Assembly: GCF_034669705.1 (NCBI RefSeq)
Contig: NZ_JAXMOR010000002.1
Coordinates: 1-64,000, forward strand
Source of the DNA: Marinovum sp034669705
GTDB taxonomy: Bacteria; Pseudomonadota; Alphaproteobacteria; Rhodobacterales; Rhodobacteraceae
Reading direction: 5' to 3'
Length of the DNA: 64,000 nt
Positions within the stretch are counted from its first letter, which is position 1; each line of letters opens with the position of its first letter. The notes under the pieces are model-generated. The model made no database searches and had not been told where the DNA came from. It was given only the letters and a program-made list of their open reading frames with translations. Position numbers and translations under genes: made by a program. Positions 54,071 to 64,000 of this stretch are shown here, piece by piece.

Positions 54071-54383
54071 TGAGCGCCTTTCTGCCAAGGATCGCGACAA
54101 ACACGCGGAGCTCTGCCGATCGCCGCGCCACTGCGCGACAGCGCTTGGCAGCGGGCCGCAGCGCTCGCAGTGTCACCGACATAACCGTGTGGTCGGGCTG
54201 CCAATCGTTCCCGATCGATCACCGTTACCCTTTGACCTGCGGGCGGTATTGCGTGTCCCCTGCGCAACCGCCCGCGTCTTTTCCCCCGATCGCTCCGCCG
54301 CTCACAGGCCTGGACCCACTCTCGACGCATGTGCTGCGGCCGGGCCGGTCCGCCGATGTCAGCCCCATCAAGAAGGACACCTC
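54071..54383. other. 313-base gap before pccA, no gene seen
   Basis: It is GC-rich with no convincing frame and I found no TTTGCAAA in it. pccA may be driven from an unrecognised promoter here or by readthrough. Confidence 0.5.
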
Positions 54384-56429
<2,046 letters not shown>

Positions 56430-56519
56430 TCGCGCGATGGCAATGCCGGGCTGGACAGAGGTGACAGGGCACGGCGGGGCGCAGGTGCGGCCCGCCATGG
56501 TGCGCGTCCGGCTGCCGGG

Positions 56520-57116
56520 TCAGCCGCCAGTGCGGCGGTCGCGGATTTCCTGCTGGCGCAGCGGCAGCTTGTCGATCGACCGGGTGATCTCGCGCACCGA
56601 CCAGGGGAAGGGCTTGCGCAGGTATACCGATCCGTCCTTGCCGATCAGCACCAGCATGAAACCGCGCGGCCGCAGCTTTTCGCGCAGGGGGGTAAGCACC
56701 GAGGCATCGGTGTCGGTGAGCACCACCACGTCGCGCTGCGCCAGATCGTCCAGCCGCTCGCGCAAGAGGTCCATCTGCTGGTTGAATCGCGGGTCGGCCG
56801 GGCTGTCGGCAAAGACCACCACCGGGCGCTTGAGCCAGAGGTATTCCTCGAGCTCATGCACCCCCGCCGGCTGGATCACCGGCACCTCGACCGGGACGCC
56901 TTCGGGCACGCCCTCTTGCACGGCCTCTGGCGCGCCCTCTGGCAGGGTCTCTGGCTGGGTCTCTGGCTCCGCATCGGGCGCCACGGCCTCTTCGGGGCCT
57001 TGCGGCCCCTCCTCGGCCGGCAGCGGCCGGGTCTGGGCCACAGCCAGTTCCTGCGCCGCGACGCTGCTGGCAGCCGCGGCAAGGATCATCGTCAGAACGC
57101 GGTACATCTGGGCCAT
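56520..57116 (-). CDS. DUF4174 domain exported protein
   Basis: The 198-residue protein has a signal peptide (MYRVLTMILAAAASSVAAQE), a long Pro/Glu-rich linker and a C-terminal thioredoxin-like DUF4174 domain (RPVVVFADSPADPRFNQQM, then RGFMLVLIGKDGSVYLRK). AAGGAGG lies six bases before the chosen ATG. It sits inverted between pccA and mutase genes. DUF4174 function is unknown. Confidence 0.85.
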   Translation of the reverse strand: MAQMYRVLTMILAAAASSVAAQELAVAQTRPLPAEEGPQGPEEAVAPDAEPETQPETLPEGAPEAVQEGVPEGVPVEVPVIQPAGVHELEEYLWLKRPVVVFADSPADPRFNQQMDLLRERLDDLAQRDVVVLTDTDASVLTPLREKLRPRGFMLVLIGKDGSVYLRKPFPWSVREITRSIDKLPLRQQEIRDRRTGG

Positions 57117-57244
57117 GGGTCCTCCTTGTACCCAGCATATAGGCATTAGGCATCTGATTACGACTGAGAATGGCGTGAGCCCGCGCCAATGCAACCGATT
57201 TTGCAGGCGCGCATGCTGCCCTGCCGCAAAGAAAGGACAAGGCG

Positions 57245-59374
57245 ATGAGCCAGACCAAGGATGACTGGAAGGCATTGGCGGAAAAGGAACTGCGCGGCCG
57301 GCCGCTCGAGGATCTGACCTGGAAGACGCTGGAAGGCATCGAGGTCAGCCCGCTCTACACCCAGGAAGACACCGCCGGGCTGCCGCATATGGGCACCCTG
57401 CCCGGCTTTGCGCCCTTCACCCGCGGCCCGAAGGCCACGATGTACGCCGGCCGGCCTTGGACGATCCGGCAATATGCCGGCTTTTCGACCGCCGAGGAGA
57501 GCAACGCCTTCTACCGCCGCAACCTCGCCGCCGGCCAGCAGGGCGTCTCGGTCGCCTTCGACCTCGCCACCCACCGCGGCTATGACAGCGACCATGCGCG
57601 CGTGGTGGGCGATGTCGGCAAGGCCGGCGTGGCGATCGATTCGGTCGAGGACATGAAGCTGCTGTTCGACGGCATCCCGCTTGATCAGGTCTCGGTCTCG
57701 ATGACGATGAACGGCGCGGTGATCCCGATCCTCGCCAGTTTCATCGTCACCGGCGAGGAACAGGGCCATGACAAATCGGTGCTCTCGGGCACGATCCAGA
57801 ACGACATCCTCAAGGAGTTCATGGTCCGCAACACCTATATCTACCCGCCGGAACCCTCGATGCGGATCATCTCGGATATCATCGAATACACCTCGAACGA
57901 GATGCCGCGGTTCAACTCGATCTCGATCTCCGGCTACCACATGCAGGAGGCCGGCGCGAACCTTGTGCAGGAGCTGGCCTATACCCTCGCCGACGGCCGC
58001 GAATACGTGCGCGCCGCGATCGAGGCGGGGATGGATGTCGACAAGTTCGCCGGAAGGCTGTCGTTCTTCTTTGCCATCGGCATGAACTTCTTCATGGAGG
58101 CCGCCAAGCTGCGCGCCGCCCGGCTGCTCTGGCACCGCATCATGACCGAGTTCGGGGCCAAGAACGACCGCTCGAAGATGCTGCGCACCCACTGCCAGAC
58201 CTCCGGCGTGTCCCTGCAGGAGCAGGACCCCTACAACAACGTCATCCGCACCGCCTATGAGGCGATGTCGGCCGTCCTCGGCGGCACCCAGTCGCTGCAC
58301 ACCAACGCGCTGGACGAGGCGATTGCCCTGCCGACGGACTTTTCGGCCCGCATCGCGCGGAATACCCAGCTGATCCTGCAGGAAGAGACCGGGGTGACCA
58401 ATGTGGTCGATCCGCTGGCCGGCTCCTACTACGTCGAAAAGCTCACCCATGACCTGGCCGAGAAAGCCTGGGCGCTGATCGAGGAGGTCGAGGAAATGGG
58501 CGGCATGACCAAGGCGGTGGCCTCGGGCATGCCGAAGCTGCGTATCGAGGAGACCGCCGCCACCCGCCAGGCGATGATCGACCGCGGCTCAGAGGTGATC
58601 GTGGGCGTCAACAAGTACCGCAAGGACAAAGAGGATCCGATCGACATTCTCGACGTCGACAACGTCAAGGTGCGCGAGAGCCAGATCGCCCGGCTCGAGC
58701 GGATCCGCGGCAGCCGCGACCAGGCAGCCTGCGACGCGGCCCTGGACGAGCTCAGCCGCCGCGCCAAAGAGGGCGGCAACCTTCTGGAAGCGGCGGTCGA
58801 GGCCGCGCGTGCCCGGGCCAGCGTAGGAGAAATCAGCATGGCGATGGAAAAGGTATTCGGACGGCACCGCGCCGAGGTGAAGACCCTCGCCGGGGTCTAT
58901 GGCGCGGCCTACGAGGGCGACGAGGGCTTTGCCGCGATCCAGAAATCGGTCGAGGAGTTCGCCGAGGAGGAAGGCCGCCGGCCGCGGATGCTGGTGGTCA
59001 AGATGGGTCAGGACGGGCATGACCGCGGCGCCAAGGTGATCGCCACCGCCTTTGCCGATATCGGCTTCGACGTCGACGTCGGACCGCTGTTCCAGACGCC
59101 CGAGGAGGCCGCGCAGGACGCGGTCGACAACGATGTGCATGTGGTGGGGATCTCGTCGCAGGCCGCCGGCCACAAGACGCTGGCGCCGCAGCTGATCGAG
59201 GCGCTGAAGGCCAATGATGCGGGCGACATCATCGTGATCTGCGGTGGGGTCATTCCGCAGCAGGACTACGATTTCCTCAAGGGTGCCGGGGTGAAGGCGA
59301 TCTTCGGGCCGGGAACGAATATTCCGACCGCGGCGCAGGATATTCTCCGGCTGATCCGTGAGGCGCGGGGCTGA
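57245..59374 (+). CDS. mcm: Methylmalonyl-CoA mutase
   Basis: The 709-residue single-chain enzyme rearranges methylmalonyl-CoA to succinyl-CoA with adenosylcobalamin. The substrate-binding barrel (GRPWTIRQYAGFSTAEESN and DLATHRGYDSDH) leads and the C-terminal B12 domain has DGHDRGAKV, whose His binds cobalt, and GGVIPQQDYDFL. With pccA and pccB it completes propionate assimilation. Confidence 0.97.
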   Translation: MSQTKDDWKALAEKELRGRPLEDLTWKTLEGIEVSPLYTQEDTAGLPHMGTLPGFAPFTRGPKATMYAGRPWTIRQYAGFSTAEESNAFYRRNLAAGQQGVSVAFDLATHRGYDSDHARVVGDVGKAGVAIDSVEDMKLLFDGIPLDQVSVSMTMNGAVIPILASFIVTGEEQGHDKSVLSGTIQNDILKEFMVRNTYIYPPEPSMRIISDIIEYTSNEMPRFNSISISGYHMQEAGANLVQELAYTLADGREYVRAAIEAGMDVDKFAGRLSFFFAIGMNFFMEAAKLRAARLLWHRIMTEFGAKNDRSKMLRTHCQTSGVSLQEQDPYNNVIRTAYEAMSAVLGGTQSLHTNALDEAIALPTDFSARIARNTQLILQEETGVTNVVDPLAGSYYVEKLTHDLAEKAWALIEEVEEMGGMTKAVASGMPKLRIEETAATRQAMIDRGSEVIVGVNKYRKDKEDPIDILDVDNVKVRESQIARLERIRGSRDQAACDAALDELSRRAKEGGNLLEAAVEAARARASVGEISMAMEKVFGRHRAEVKTLAGVYGAAYEGDEGFAAIQKSVEEFAEEEGRRPRMLVVKMGQDGHDRGAKVIATAFADIGFDVDVGPLFQTPEEAAQDAVDNDVHVVGISSQAAGHKTLAPQLIEALKANDAGDIIVICGGVIPQQDYDFLKGAGVKAIFGPGTNIPTAAQDILRLIREARG

Positions 59375-59698
59375 GGCTGGGAGGGGCGCGAGCCCCCCGC
59401 TCGGTCTGCTTGGTCGGATGTCGGAGGAGCGGGCGCGTGCGACTGTGAGCTTTGGCGCGCGGGGCCGGCGTCGGCGCGAGGGGGGGCCAGCCCCCCGGCC
59501 TGCGGCCTCCCCCTGGAGGTTTACTCGACAAGATGAAGGGGAGCGGAGGCGTGCGACTGTGAGCTTTGGCGCGCGGGGCCGGCGTTGGCGCATGGGGGGC
59601 CAGCCCCCCGGCCTGCGGCCTCCCCCCGGAGGTTTACTTGGCAAGATGAAGGGGGAGCGGGGGCGTGTGGGTGCGGGCTTTGGTGGTCTGGGCCGGCG
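59375..59698. repeat. Intergenic block of about 114-bp direct repeats
   Basis: GTGCGACTGTGAGCTTTGGC starts at 59437 and again at 59551, 114 bases apart, with a degenerate third start near 59665. Each unit has GGGGGGCCAGCCCCCC, GGCCTGCGGCCTCCCCC and a tail GGAGGTTTACTNGNCAAGATG. The G-rich central module is shared with the block at 34806. Confidence 0.85.
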
Positions 59699-60394
59699 TC
59701 AGCGGTGCGCCTTGCGCCAGCCGGCACGGCGGGCCTCGGCCTCGGTGCAGAACCAGCGTTCGCCCTTCTGTAGTGAGATTGCCGTTCTGGCGTAATCGCG
59801 CTGTCCCTCGACGTGGAAGATCCGCTCGCCGCTGGACGCGATGTTGCCCTTGATCGTGCAGCCCGCCCGCGTCGGCACCACCGGCTGCACCCTGGCGCGC
59901 TTCTGGCTGCGGAAGGCCTCGGGGCGCAGCACCACCGAAGTCCAGAGGCCGCGTCCGGCGGACAGCGCGCGGGCCTCTTGCGGGACGTAGCGGGTCGAGT
60001 ATGTCTTGTAGGCGAAGGCCAGGCCGGCGCTGACCAGCGCTTCGCCCACGTCGGTGCCGCCCAGGTGACAGGTGGCGACGATGCGGCCGTAACGGTCGGT
60101 GTCTTCGCGGGTGCAGCGCAGGGTCTTGCCGTCAAGCCAGGTGGCGACCTCTCGGGTCACCTCGCGGCCGCAGGGCCAGGTGCCGCGCGACGGGTGGCGG
60201 CAGGTCTGGTCGCGCTCGACCGAGTCGATGCCAAAGAGGCGGATGCGTTTGCCCCCCACATCGAGCGTGTCACCGTCGATCACCCGGACAAGGCCCGAGA
60301 TCTCTGCCTGTGCCGCATGCGCCACAGGCAGAGCGATGAGCCCGGCGCAAAGCGTGCCCAGAAGAAGCACAAAGGGTAAACAAAGTCTTAACAT
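59699..60394 (-). CDS. Exported staphylococcal-nuclease-like (SNase) protein
   Basis: The 231-residue protein starts with signal MLRLCLPFVLLLGTLCAGL and has the SNase fold: VRVIDGDTLDVGGKRIRLFGIDSVE, DRYGRIVATC and GLAFAYKTYSTRYV. It is a calcium-dependent nuclease exported from the cell. The C-terminal part (WFCTEAEARRAGWRKAHR) is an excalibur-like cysteine end. The start region lacks a clear ribosome binding site. Confidence 0.9.
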   Translation of the reverse strand: MLRLCLPFVLLLGTLCAGLIALPVAHAAQAEISGLVRVIDGDTLDVGGKRIRLFGIDSVERDQTCRHPSRGTWPCGREVTREVATWLDGKTLRCTREDTDRYGRIVATCHLGGTDVGEALVSAGLAFAYKTYSTRYVPQEARALSAGRGLWTSVVLRPEAFRSQKRARVQPVVPTRAGCTIKGNIASSGERIFHVEGQRDYARTAISLQKGERWFCTEAEARRAGWRKAHR

Positions 60395-60456
60395 CTGGTT
60401 AATGTGCGGCGGAAGACCCGCCGGCACAAGGTGAAATGTTAAGAAAGGTTAAGCGC

Positions 60457-61500
60457 TCAGAAGGGCATCGGATGGGCGCGGTTGAGCGCGTCGATCTCCT
60501 TGAGCAGCTCGTCCGACAGGGTGATGTCGGCGGCGTCGAGCGCGTGGTCGAGCTGCGCCAGCGTCGTCGCGCCAAAGATCGACGACGCCACGAAAGGCCG
60601 CTGCACGGTCCAGGCCAGCGCCATATGCACCGGGTCAATCCCGTGCTTGTTGGCGAGGGCGACATAGGCATCGGCCACCGCCAGCGCCCGGTCGCCCTGG
60701 CGCCCGCCCATGTCGGGGTTGATCGACATCCGCGAGGCCTCTGGCACCGCGCCGCCGCTGTACTTGCCGGTCAGGTAGCCGCAGGCCAGTGGCGAGAACG
60801 GCAGCAGGCTGACCTCTTCATTGCAGCACACCTCGGCCACGTCGGTATCGGCCAGGCGGCACATCAGCGAGTATTCGTTCTGCAAGGTCGCCACGCGCGG
60901 CCCGCCAATGCGGTTCGCCGCCTCGATCCACTGGGTGGTGCCCCAGGCGCTCTCGTTCGACATGCCGAAGGCGCGGATGGTGCCGCGCTCGACCTCGCGC
61001 TGCAGGGCGCCGAGGCAGTCCTCCATGTCGGCGATCACCGCGGCGCGGTCCTGGCCAGAGGGGTCGTAGCGCCAGTTCTTGCGGAACATGTAGGAGCCGC
61101 GGTTGGGCCAGTGGAACTGGTAGAGGTCGATCACGTCGGTCTTGAGCCGCTTCAGCGAGCCCTCGATCGATCGCGGAATGGTGGCCGAGGTGATCGGTCC
61201 GCCGTCGGGCGACTGGTTCGAGCCCTCGCCCAAGTGCTTGGTGGCCAGCACCACCTCTTGCCGGCGGCCGCTGGCGGCGATCCAGTCGCCGATGATCGCC
61301 TCGGTCAGGCCGGTGGTCTCGCGCGTCTTTGGGTTGACCGGGTACATCTCGGCGGTGTCGATGAAATTCACCCCGCGCTCGAGTGCGCGGTCGATCTGGG
61401 CATGGGCGGCCGCGGGTGGGGTCTGGGTGCCGAAGGTCATCGTCCCGAGGCACAGCTGCGACACCTCGAGGCCGCTGCGGCCGAGCTTTGTCATCTTCAT
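60457..61500 (-). CDS. Aldo/keto reductase
   Basis: The 347-residue enzyme has catalytic residues in FIDTAEMYPV (Asp, Tyr) and ATKHLG (Lys), plus VDVIDLYQFHWP-like TDVIDLYQFHWPNRG and C-terminal SSIFGATTLAQLDHAL for NADPH. It resembles Tas-type reductases. Substrate unknown. Divergent from the imuA-like gene with an SOS box between them. Confidence 0.93.
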   Translation of the reverse strand: MKMTKLGRSGLEVSQLCLGTMTFGTQTPPAAAHAQIDRALERGVNFIDTAEMYPVNPKTRETTGLTEAIIGDWIAASGRRQEVVLATKHLGEGSNQSPDGGPITSATIPRSIEGSLKRLKTDVIDLYQFHWPNRGSYMFRKNWRYDPSGQDRAAVIADMEDCLGALQREVERGTIRAFGMSNESAWGTTQWIEAANRIGGPRVATLQNEYSLMCRLADTDVAEVCCNEEVSLLPFSPLACGYLTGKYSGGAVPEASRMSINPDMGGRQGDRALAVADAYVALANKHGIDPVHMALAWTVQRPFVASSIFGATTLAQLDHALDAADITLSDELLKEIDALNRAHPMPF

Positions 61501-61596
61501 GGTTCATGTCCCCTGTTCAGTTGCGCCGGAACCTAACGCGCGCGCCGGAAAGTTAAACCCCGGATCGAACCGCCCGGTCGTCGCCATGGCCCTTGA

Positions 61597-61611
61597 GAAC
61601 ATAGCGCGAAC
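61597..61611. promoter_or_regulatory. LexA (SOS) box, GAAC-N7-GAAC
   Basis: GAACATAGCGCGAAC is the reverse complement of the alphaproteobacterial LexA site GTTC-N7-GTTC. It ends 15 bases before the imuA-like start codon and would block its promoter. Confidence 0.85.
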
Positions 61612-61626
61612 ATTTACAATGGCGGC

Positions 61627-62250
61627 ATGAGTCGTCACCACGCCCTTCTGACCCGCGCGCCGCACCGGACGCGCCCTGCCCTGTCGGTGATGGGCGAGCT
61701 GTCGTTTTCGCAGATGCGGGTGCACGAGCTCTGCGGCAGGGCGCGGCGCACGCTGGCGGCCTGGGTCGCCGGTGCGGTGCAGGCGGCCGGGCCCGGACCG
61801 GTGATCTGGGTGGCGCCGGCCTGGGAAAAGGACGCGCTCTTTGGCCCCGGCCTGGCCGCGCTCTGTGCGCCCGAGCGGTTCCTCTTCGTGCATCCGACCC
61901 GGCCCGAGGATGTGCTCTGGACGCTGGAGGAGGTGCTGCGCTCCGGTGCGGCGCCGCTGGTGGTGGGCGATCTGCCGGGCCTGCCCAGCCTGACGCAGGT
62001 GCGGCGCATGCATCTGGCGGCCGAGACCGGGGCCGAGGCCTTTGGCGGCCGTCCGCTGGGGCTCTTGCTGACACCGGGGGCCGAGGGCGGCGCGCCGGGG
62101 GTGGAGAGCCGCTGGCGGCTCGATCCGGCGCATGCACCGGAGGCGCCGGGCTGGCGGCTGACCCGGCTGCGGGCGCGCACCGCGCCGGTGCGTGACTGGC
62201 AGGTGCGACAGGGCGCAGCCGGGCCGGAACTGGCCGCCGCCGCCGGCTGA
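61627..62250 (+). CDS. ImuA-like SOS-regulated protein
   Basis: The 207-residue RecA-like protein has GELSFSQMRVHELCGRARRTLAAWVAG, VIWVAPAWEKDALFG and GLPSLTQVRRMHLAAETGAEAFG, in the pattern of ImuA, partner of the mutagenic polymerases ImuB and DnaE2. I see no Walker A loop. The SOS box upstream supports damage induction. ImuB and DnaE2 genes do not follow; a convergent ArsR gene comes next. Confidence 0.75.
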   Translation: MSRHHALLTRAPHRTRPALSVMGELSFSQMRVHELCGRARRTLAAWVAGAVQAAGPGPVIWVAPAWEKDALFGPGLAALCAPERFLFVHPTRPEDVLWTLEEVLRSGAAPLVVGDLPGLPSLTQVRRMHLAAETGAEAFGGRPLGLLLTPGAEGGAPGVESRWRLDPAHAPEAPGWRLTRLRARTAPVRDWQVRQGAAGPELAAAAG

Positions 62251-62294
62251 CCGTCGCCTGAGCGACGACCGGCACCGACACCAAAGCAGGCCGG

Positions 62295-62651
62295 CTAGCT
62301 GCAGTAATACTCGTAGAGCAGCCCGATCATCCGCCGAGTGCGCGCGTCGGCCAGCGAATAATGGATCACCTTGCCCTCGCGTCGGGTGACCACCAGCCCC
62401 TCGTCGCGCAGCCGGGCCAGCATCTGGCTGACCGCCGCCTGCCGCATGCCGAGGGTCGTCTCGAGCGCGCCAACCGACATCTCGCCCTGCACCAGATGGC
62501 ACAGGATCATCAGCCGGCCCTCATGCGCCAGCGTCTTGAGATAGCCCGCGGCGGCCTTGGCATTCTCGGCCATGTCGCGCGGTTCGGGATCGGGAGAAGG
62601 GGCGCTCACGAGGCCTGGCTGCTGCTTGTCAGATTGCATCGCAACTGACAT
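62295..62651 (-). CDS. ArsR-family repressor, SqrR/BigR type
   Basis: The 118-residue winged-helix regulator has TLAHEGRLMILCHLVQGEMS and LRDEGLVVTRREGKVIHYSLAD. Two cysteines, one in ILCHL and one in the C-terminal YYCS, match the redox pair of SqrR and BigR, which sense persulfides. Target genes (sulfide oxidation) are not adjacent. ATG 62639 is an alternative start. Confidence 0.85.
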   Translation of the reverse strand: MSVAMQSDKQQPGLVSAPSPDPEPRDMAENAKAAAGYLKTLAHEGRLMILCHLVQGEMSVGALETTLGMRQAAVSQMLARLRDEGLVVTRREGKVIHYSLADARTRRMIGLLYEYYCS

Positions 62652-62690
62652 ACCACGCCGCCTGACCCAACGGCAATCGGCTTTGCCGGA

Positions 62691-63923
62691 TCAGTCCTGA
62701 CGCACCGGCGCGCCGCCGGCAAAGACGTTGCCCGAGACGTAATCGCAGGGTGCCTCCTGCATCTCGAGGTGCAGCCCCTCGCCCTCGTAGGGATGCGCGC
62801 GGGCCAGCGCCTCGTCGACCTCGATGCCGAGGCCGGGCGCGGTGGGCGGGGTGACAAAGCCGCCCTCCACCTGCAGCGCACCGCCGATCAGGTCGAGGTG
62901 AAAGGGGGTCTCGATGGTCTCGATCATCAGCAGGTTGGGGATCGTCACGGCAAGCTGCACATTGGCCGCCCATTCCACCGGCCCGGCATAGAGATGCGGC
63001 GCCACCTGCGCGTTGAAATGCTCGGCCAGGGCGGCGATCTTGCGGGTCTCCCAGAGCCCGCCGGCGCGGCCCAGCGCCGGTTGCAGGATGCTGGCGCCGC
63101 CGGTCTGCAGGACGGTGCCGAACTCGGCGCGGGTGGTCAGCCGCTCGCCGGTGGCCAGCGGGATGCGCACCGCCTCGGCCACCTTGCGGAACTCGAGCAG
63201 GTTGTCGGGCGGGATCGGCTCTTCGTACCACAGCGGCTGGTAGGCCTCGATCGCCTGCCCCAGCCGGATCGCGCCGCCGGTGCTGAACTGGCCATGGGTG
63301 CCAAAGAGCAGGTCGGCGCGGTCGCCCACCGCCTCGCGGATCGCCTCGCAGAACCGCACTGACAGCGAGATGTCGCTGAGCGCCGGCTGATGCCCGCCGC
63401 GCAGGGTGTAGGGGCCGGCGGGATCGAATTTGACCGCCGTATAGCCCCGCGCCACCAGATCGCGCGCACTGTCCGCCGCCATCTCGGGCGAAACCCAGAA
63501 CTCCGGAAGCTTGTGGTGTTTCAGCGGGTAGAGGTAGGAATAGGCCCGGATGCGTTCGTTCATCATGCCGCCCATCAGCGCCCAGACCGGCCGGTCGCGA
63601 GCCTTGCCGAGGATATCCCAGCAGGCGATCTCGAGGCCGGAGAAGGCGCCCATGACGGTGAGATCGGGGCGCTGGGTAAAGCCCGAGGAATAGGCGCGGC
63701 GGAACATCCGCTCGACGTTCTCCGGGCTGTCGCCGGCCATGTGGCGCTCAAAGACGTCGCGGATCACCGCCTCCATCGCCCGGGGGCCGACCGAGGCGGC
63801 ATAGCATTCGCCCCAGCCGGTGAGGCCGTCATCGGTGGTCAGCTTGACAAGGATCCAGTAGCGCCCGCCCCAGCCCGGGGCCGGCGGAGCGGTGACAATC
63901 ACGTCGAGATCGGCGAGTTTCAT
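62691..63923 (-). CDS. Mandelate racemase / muconate lactonizing enzyme family protein
   Basis: The 410-residue enolase-superfamily enzyme has an N-terminal cap and a barrel with metal ligands in VKFDPAGP (Asp), WYEEPI (Glu) and ATGERL (Glu). Catalytic His is suggested by APHLYAGP. Such enzymes dehydrate sugar acids. FGTHGQFSTGG is a distinctive segment. The start MKLADLDVIV is used; a longer frame begins at 63977. Confidence 0.88.
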   Translation of the reverse strand: MKLADLDVIVTAPPAPGWGGRYWILVKLTTDDGLTGWGECYAASVGPRAMEAVIRDVFERHMAGDSPENVERMFRRAYSSGFTQRPDLTVMGAFSGLEIACWDILGKARDRPVWALMGGMMNERIRAYSYLYPLKHHKLPEFWVSPEMAADSARDLVARGYTAVKFDPAGPYTLRGGHQPALSDISLSVRFCEAIREAVGDRADLLFGTHGQFSTGGAIRLGQAIEAYQPLWYEEPIPPDNLLEFRKVAEAVRIPLATGERLTTRAEFGTVLQTGGASILQPALGRAGGLWETRKIAALAEHFNAQVAPHLYAGPVEWAANVQLAVTIPNLLMIETIETPFHLDLIGGALQVEGGFVTPPTAPGLGIEVDEALARAHPYEGEGLHLEMQEAPCDYVSGNVFAGGAPVRQD

Positions 63924-63950
63924 GGCAGGCTTTCTGTTCGGGGATCGGTC

Positions 63951-64000
63951 ATGCAGGTTCGTATTCTTGGCGCGCAAGATATCGCGCTGTTGGAGAATGT
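63951..64000 (+). CDS. Possible N-acetyltransferase, first codons (runs off the right edge)
   Basis: The frame MQVRILGAQDIALLENV resembles the first strand of GNAT acetyltransferases. GGGGAT lies before the ATG, and it is divergent from the enolase-superfamily gene. Only 16 complete codons are visible, so the call is tentative. Confidence 0.45.
   Translation, partial: MQVRILGAQDIALLEN

Overview
The window comes from a GC-rich alphaproteobacterium, almost certainly of the Rhodobacteraceae/Roseobacter group. This rests on the infA-maf-RNase E/G-yacG order, a CIRCE-controlled groESL, a PccR-type regulator next to propionyl-CoA carboxylase, a GAAC-N7-GAAC SOS box, a TGA-N9-TCA iron box and typical intergenic repeats with an AGGGTATTTTTGAACAGAAG tail. 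No rRNA, tRNA, CRISPR array, prophage or insertion sequence was recognised. The window is ordinary chromosome with one accessory-looking locus at the left end.

Layout. 1-8.6 kb: a surface/biofilm locus. It holds the N-terminal part of an acidic protein with 32-residue tandem repeats, a lone receiver-like protein, a membrane sensor with no output domain, a beta-barrel-like exported protein, a family 2 glucan synthase, a membrane fusion protein and a family 8 glucanase. The synthase/fusion-protein pair without BcsB, and the synthase's degenerate PilZ region, resemble the BgsA/BgsB mixed-linkage beta-glucan system more than canonical bacterial cellulose synthesis. A shared CAAAAGTATG-like motif precedes several of these genes. 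9-26 kb: housekeeping and miscellaneous genes (hydrolase, LysR regulator, EcsC-like protein, anmK and tyrS, SulP transporter, mtnP, LysE exporter, RHH protein, sulfotransferase, DMT exporter, acyl-CoA synthetase, waaA). 26.3-31.5 kb: an iron-box-controlled operon of imelysin, di-haem oxidoreductase, second imelysin and DUF1513. 31.5-33.7 kb: groES-groEL with terminator and CIRCE. 33.9-38.2 kb: a PhyH dioxygenase and the divergent znuA / zur-znuC-znuB zinc uptake locus.

38.4-47.8 kb: suhB-type phosphatase, a small exported protein, yacG, RNase E/G, maf, infA, a nitrilase-family enzyme, an EEP-fold nuclease/phosphatase, nhaA, and a UdgX-DUF4130 fusion coupled to a radical SAM-HhH protein. 47.9-59.4 kb: the propionyl-CoA assimilation cluster pccR, pccB, four small uncharacterised genes, pccA and methylmalonyl-CoA mutase, with TTTGCAAA operators ahead of pccB and pccR. 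59.4-64 kb: an intergenic repeat block, an exported nuclease, an aldo/keto reductase, an SOS-box-controlled imuA-like gene without imuB beside it, a SqrR/BigR-type ArsR repressor, an enolase-superfamily enzyme and the first codons of a possible acetyltransferase.
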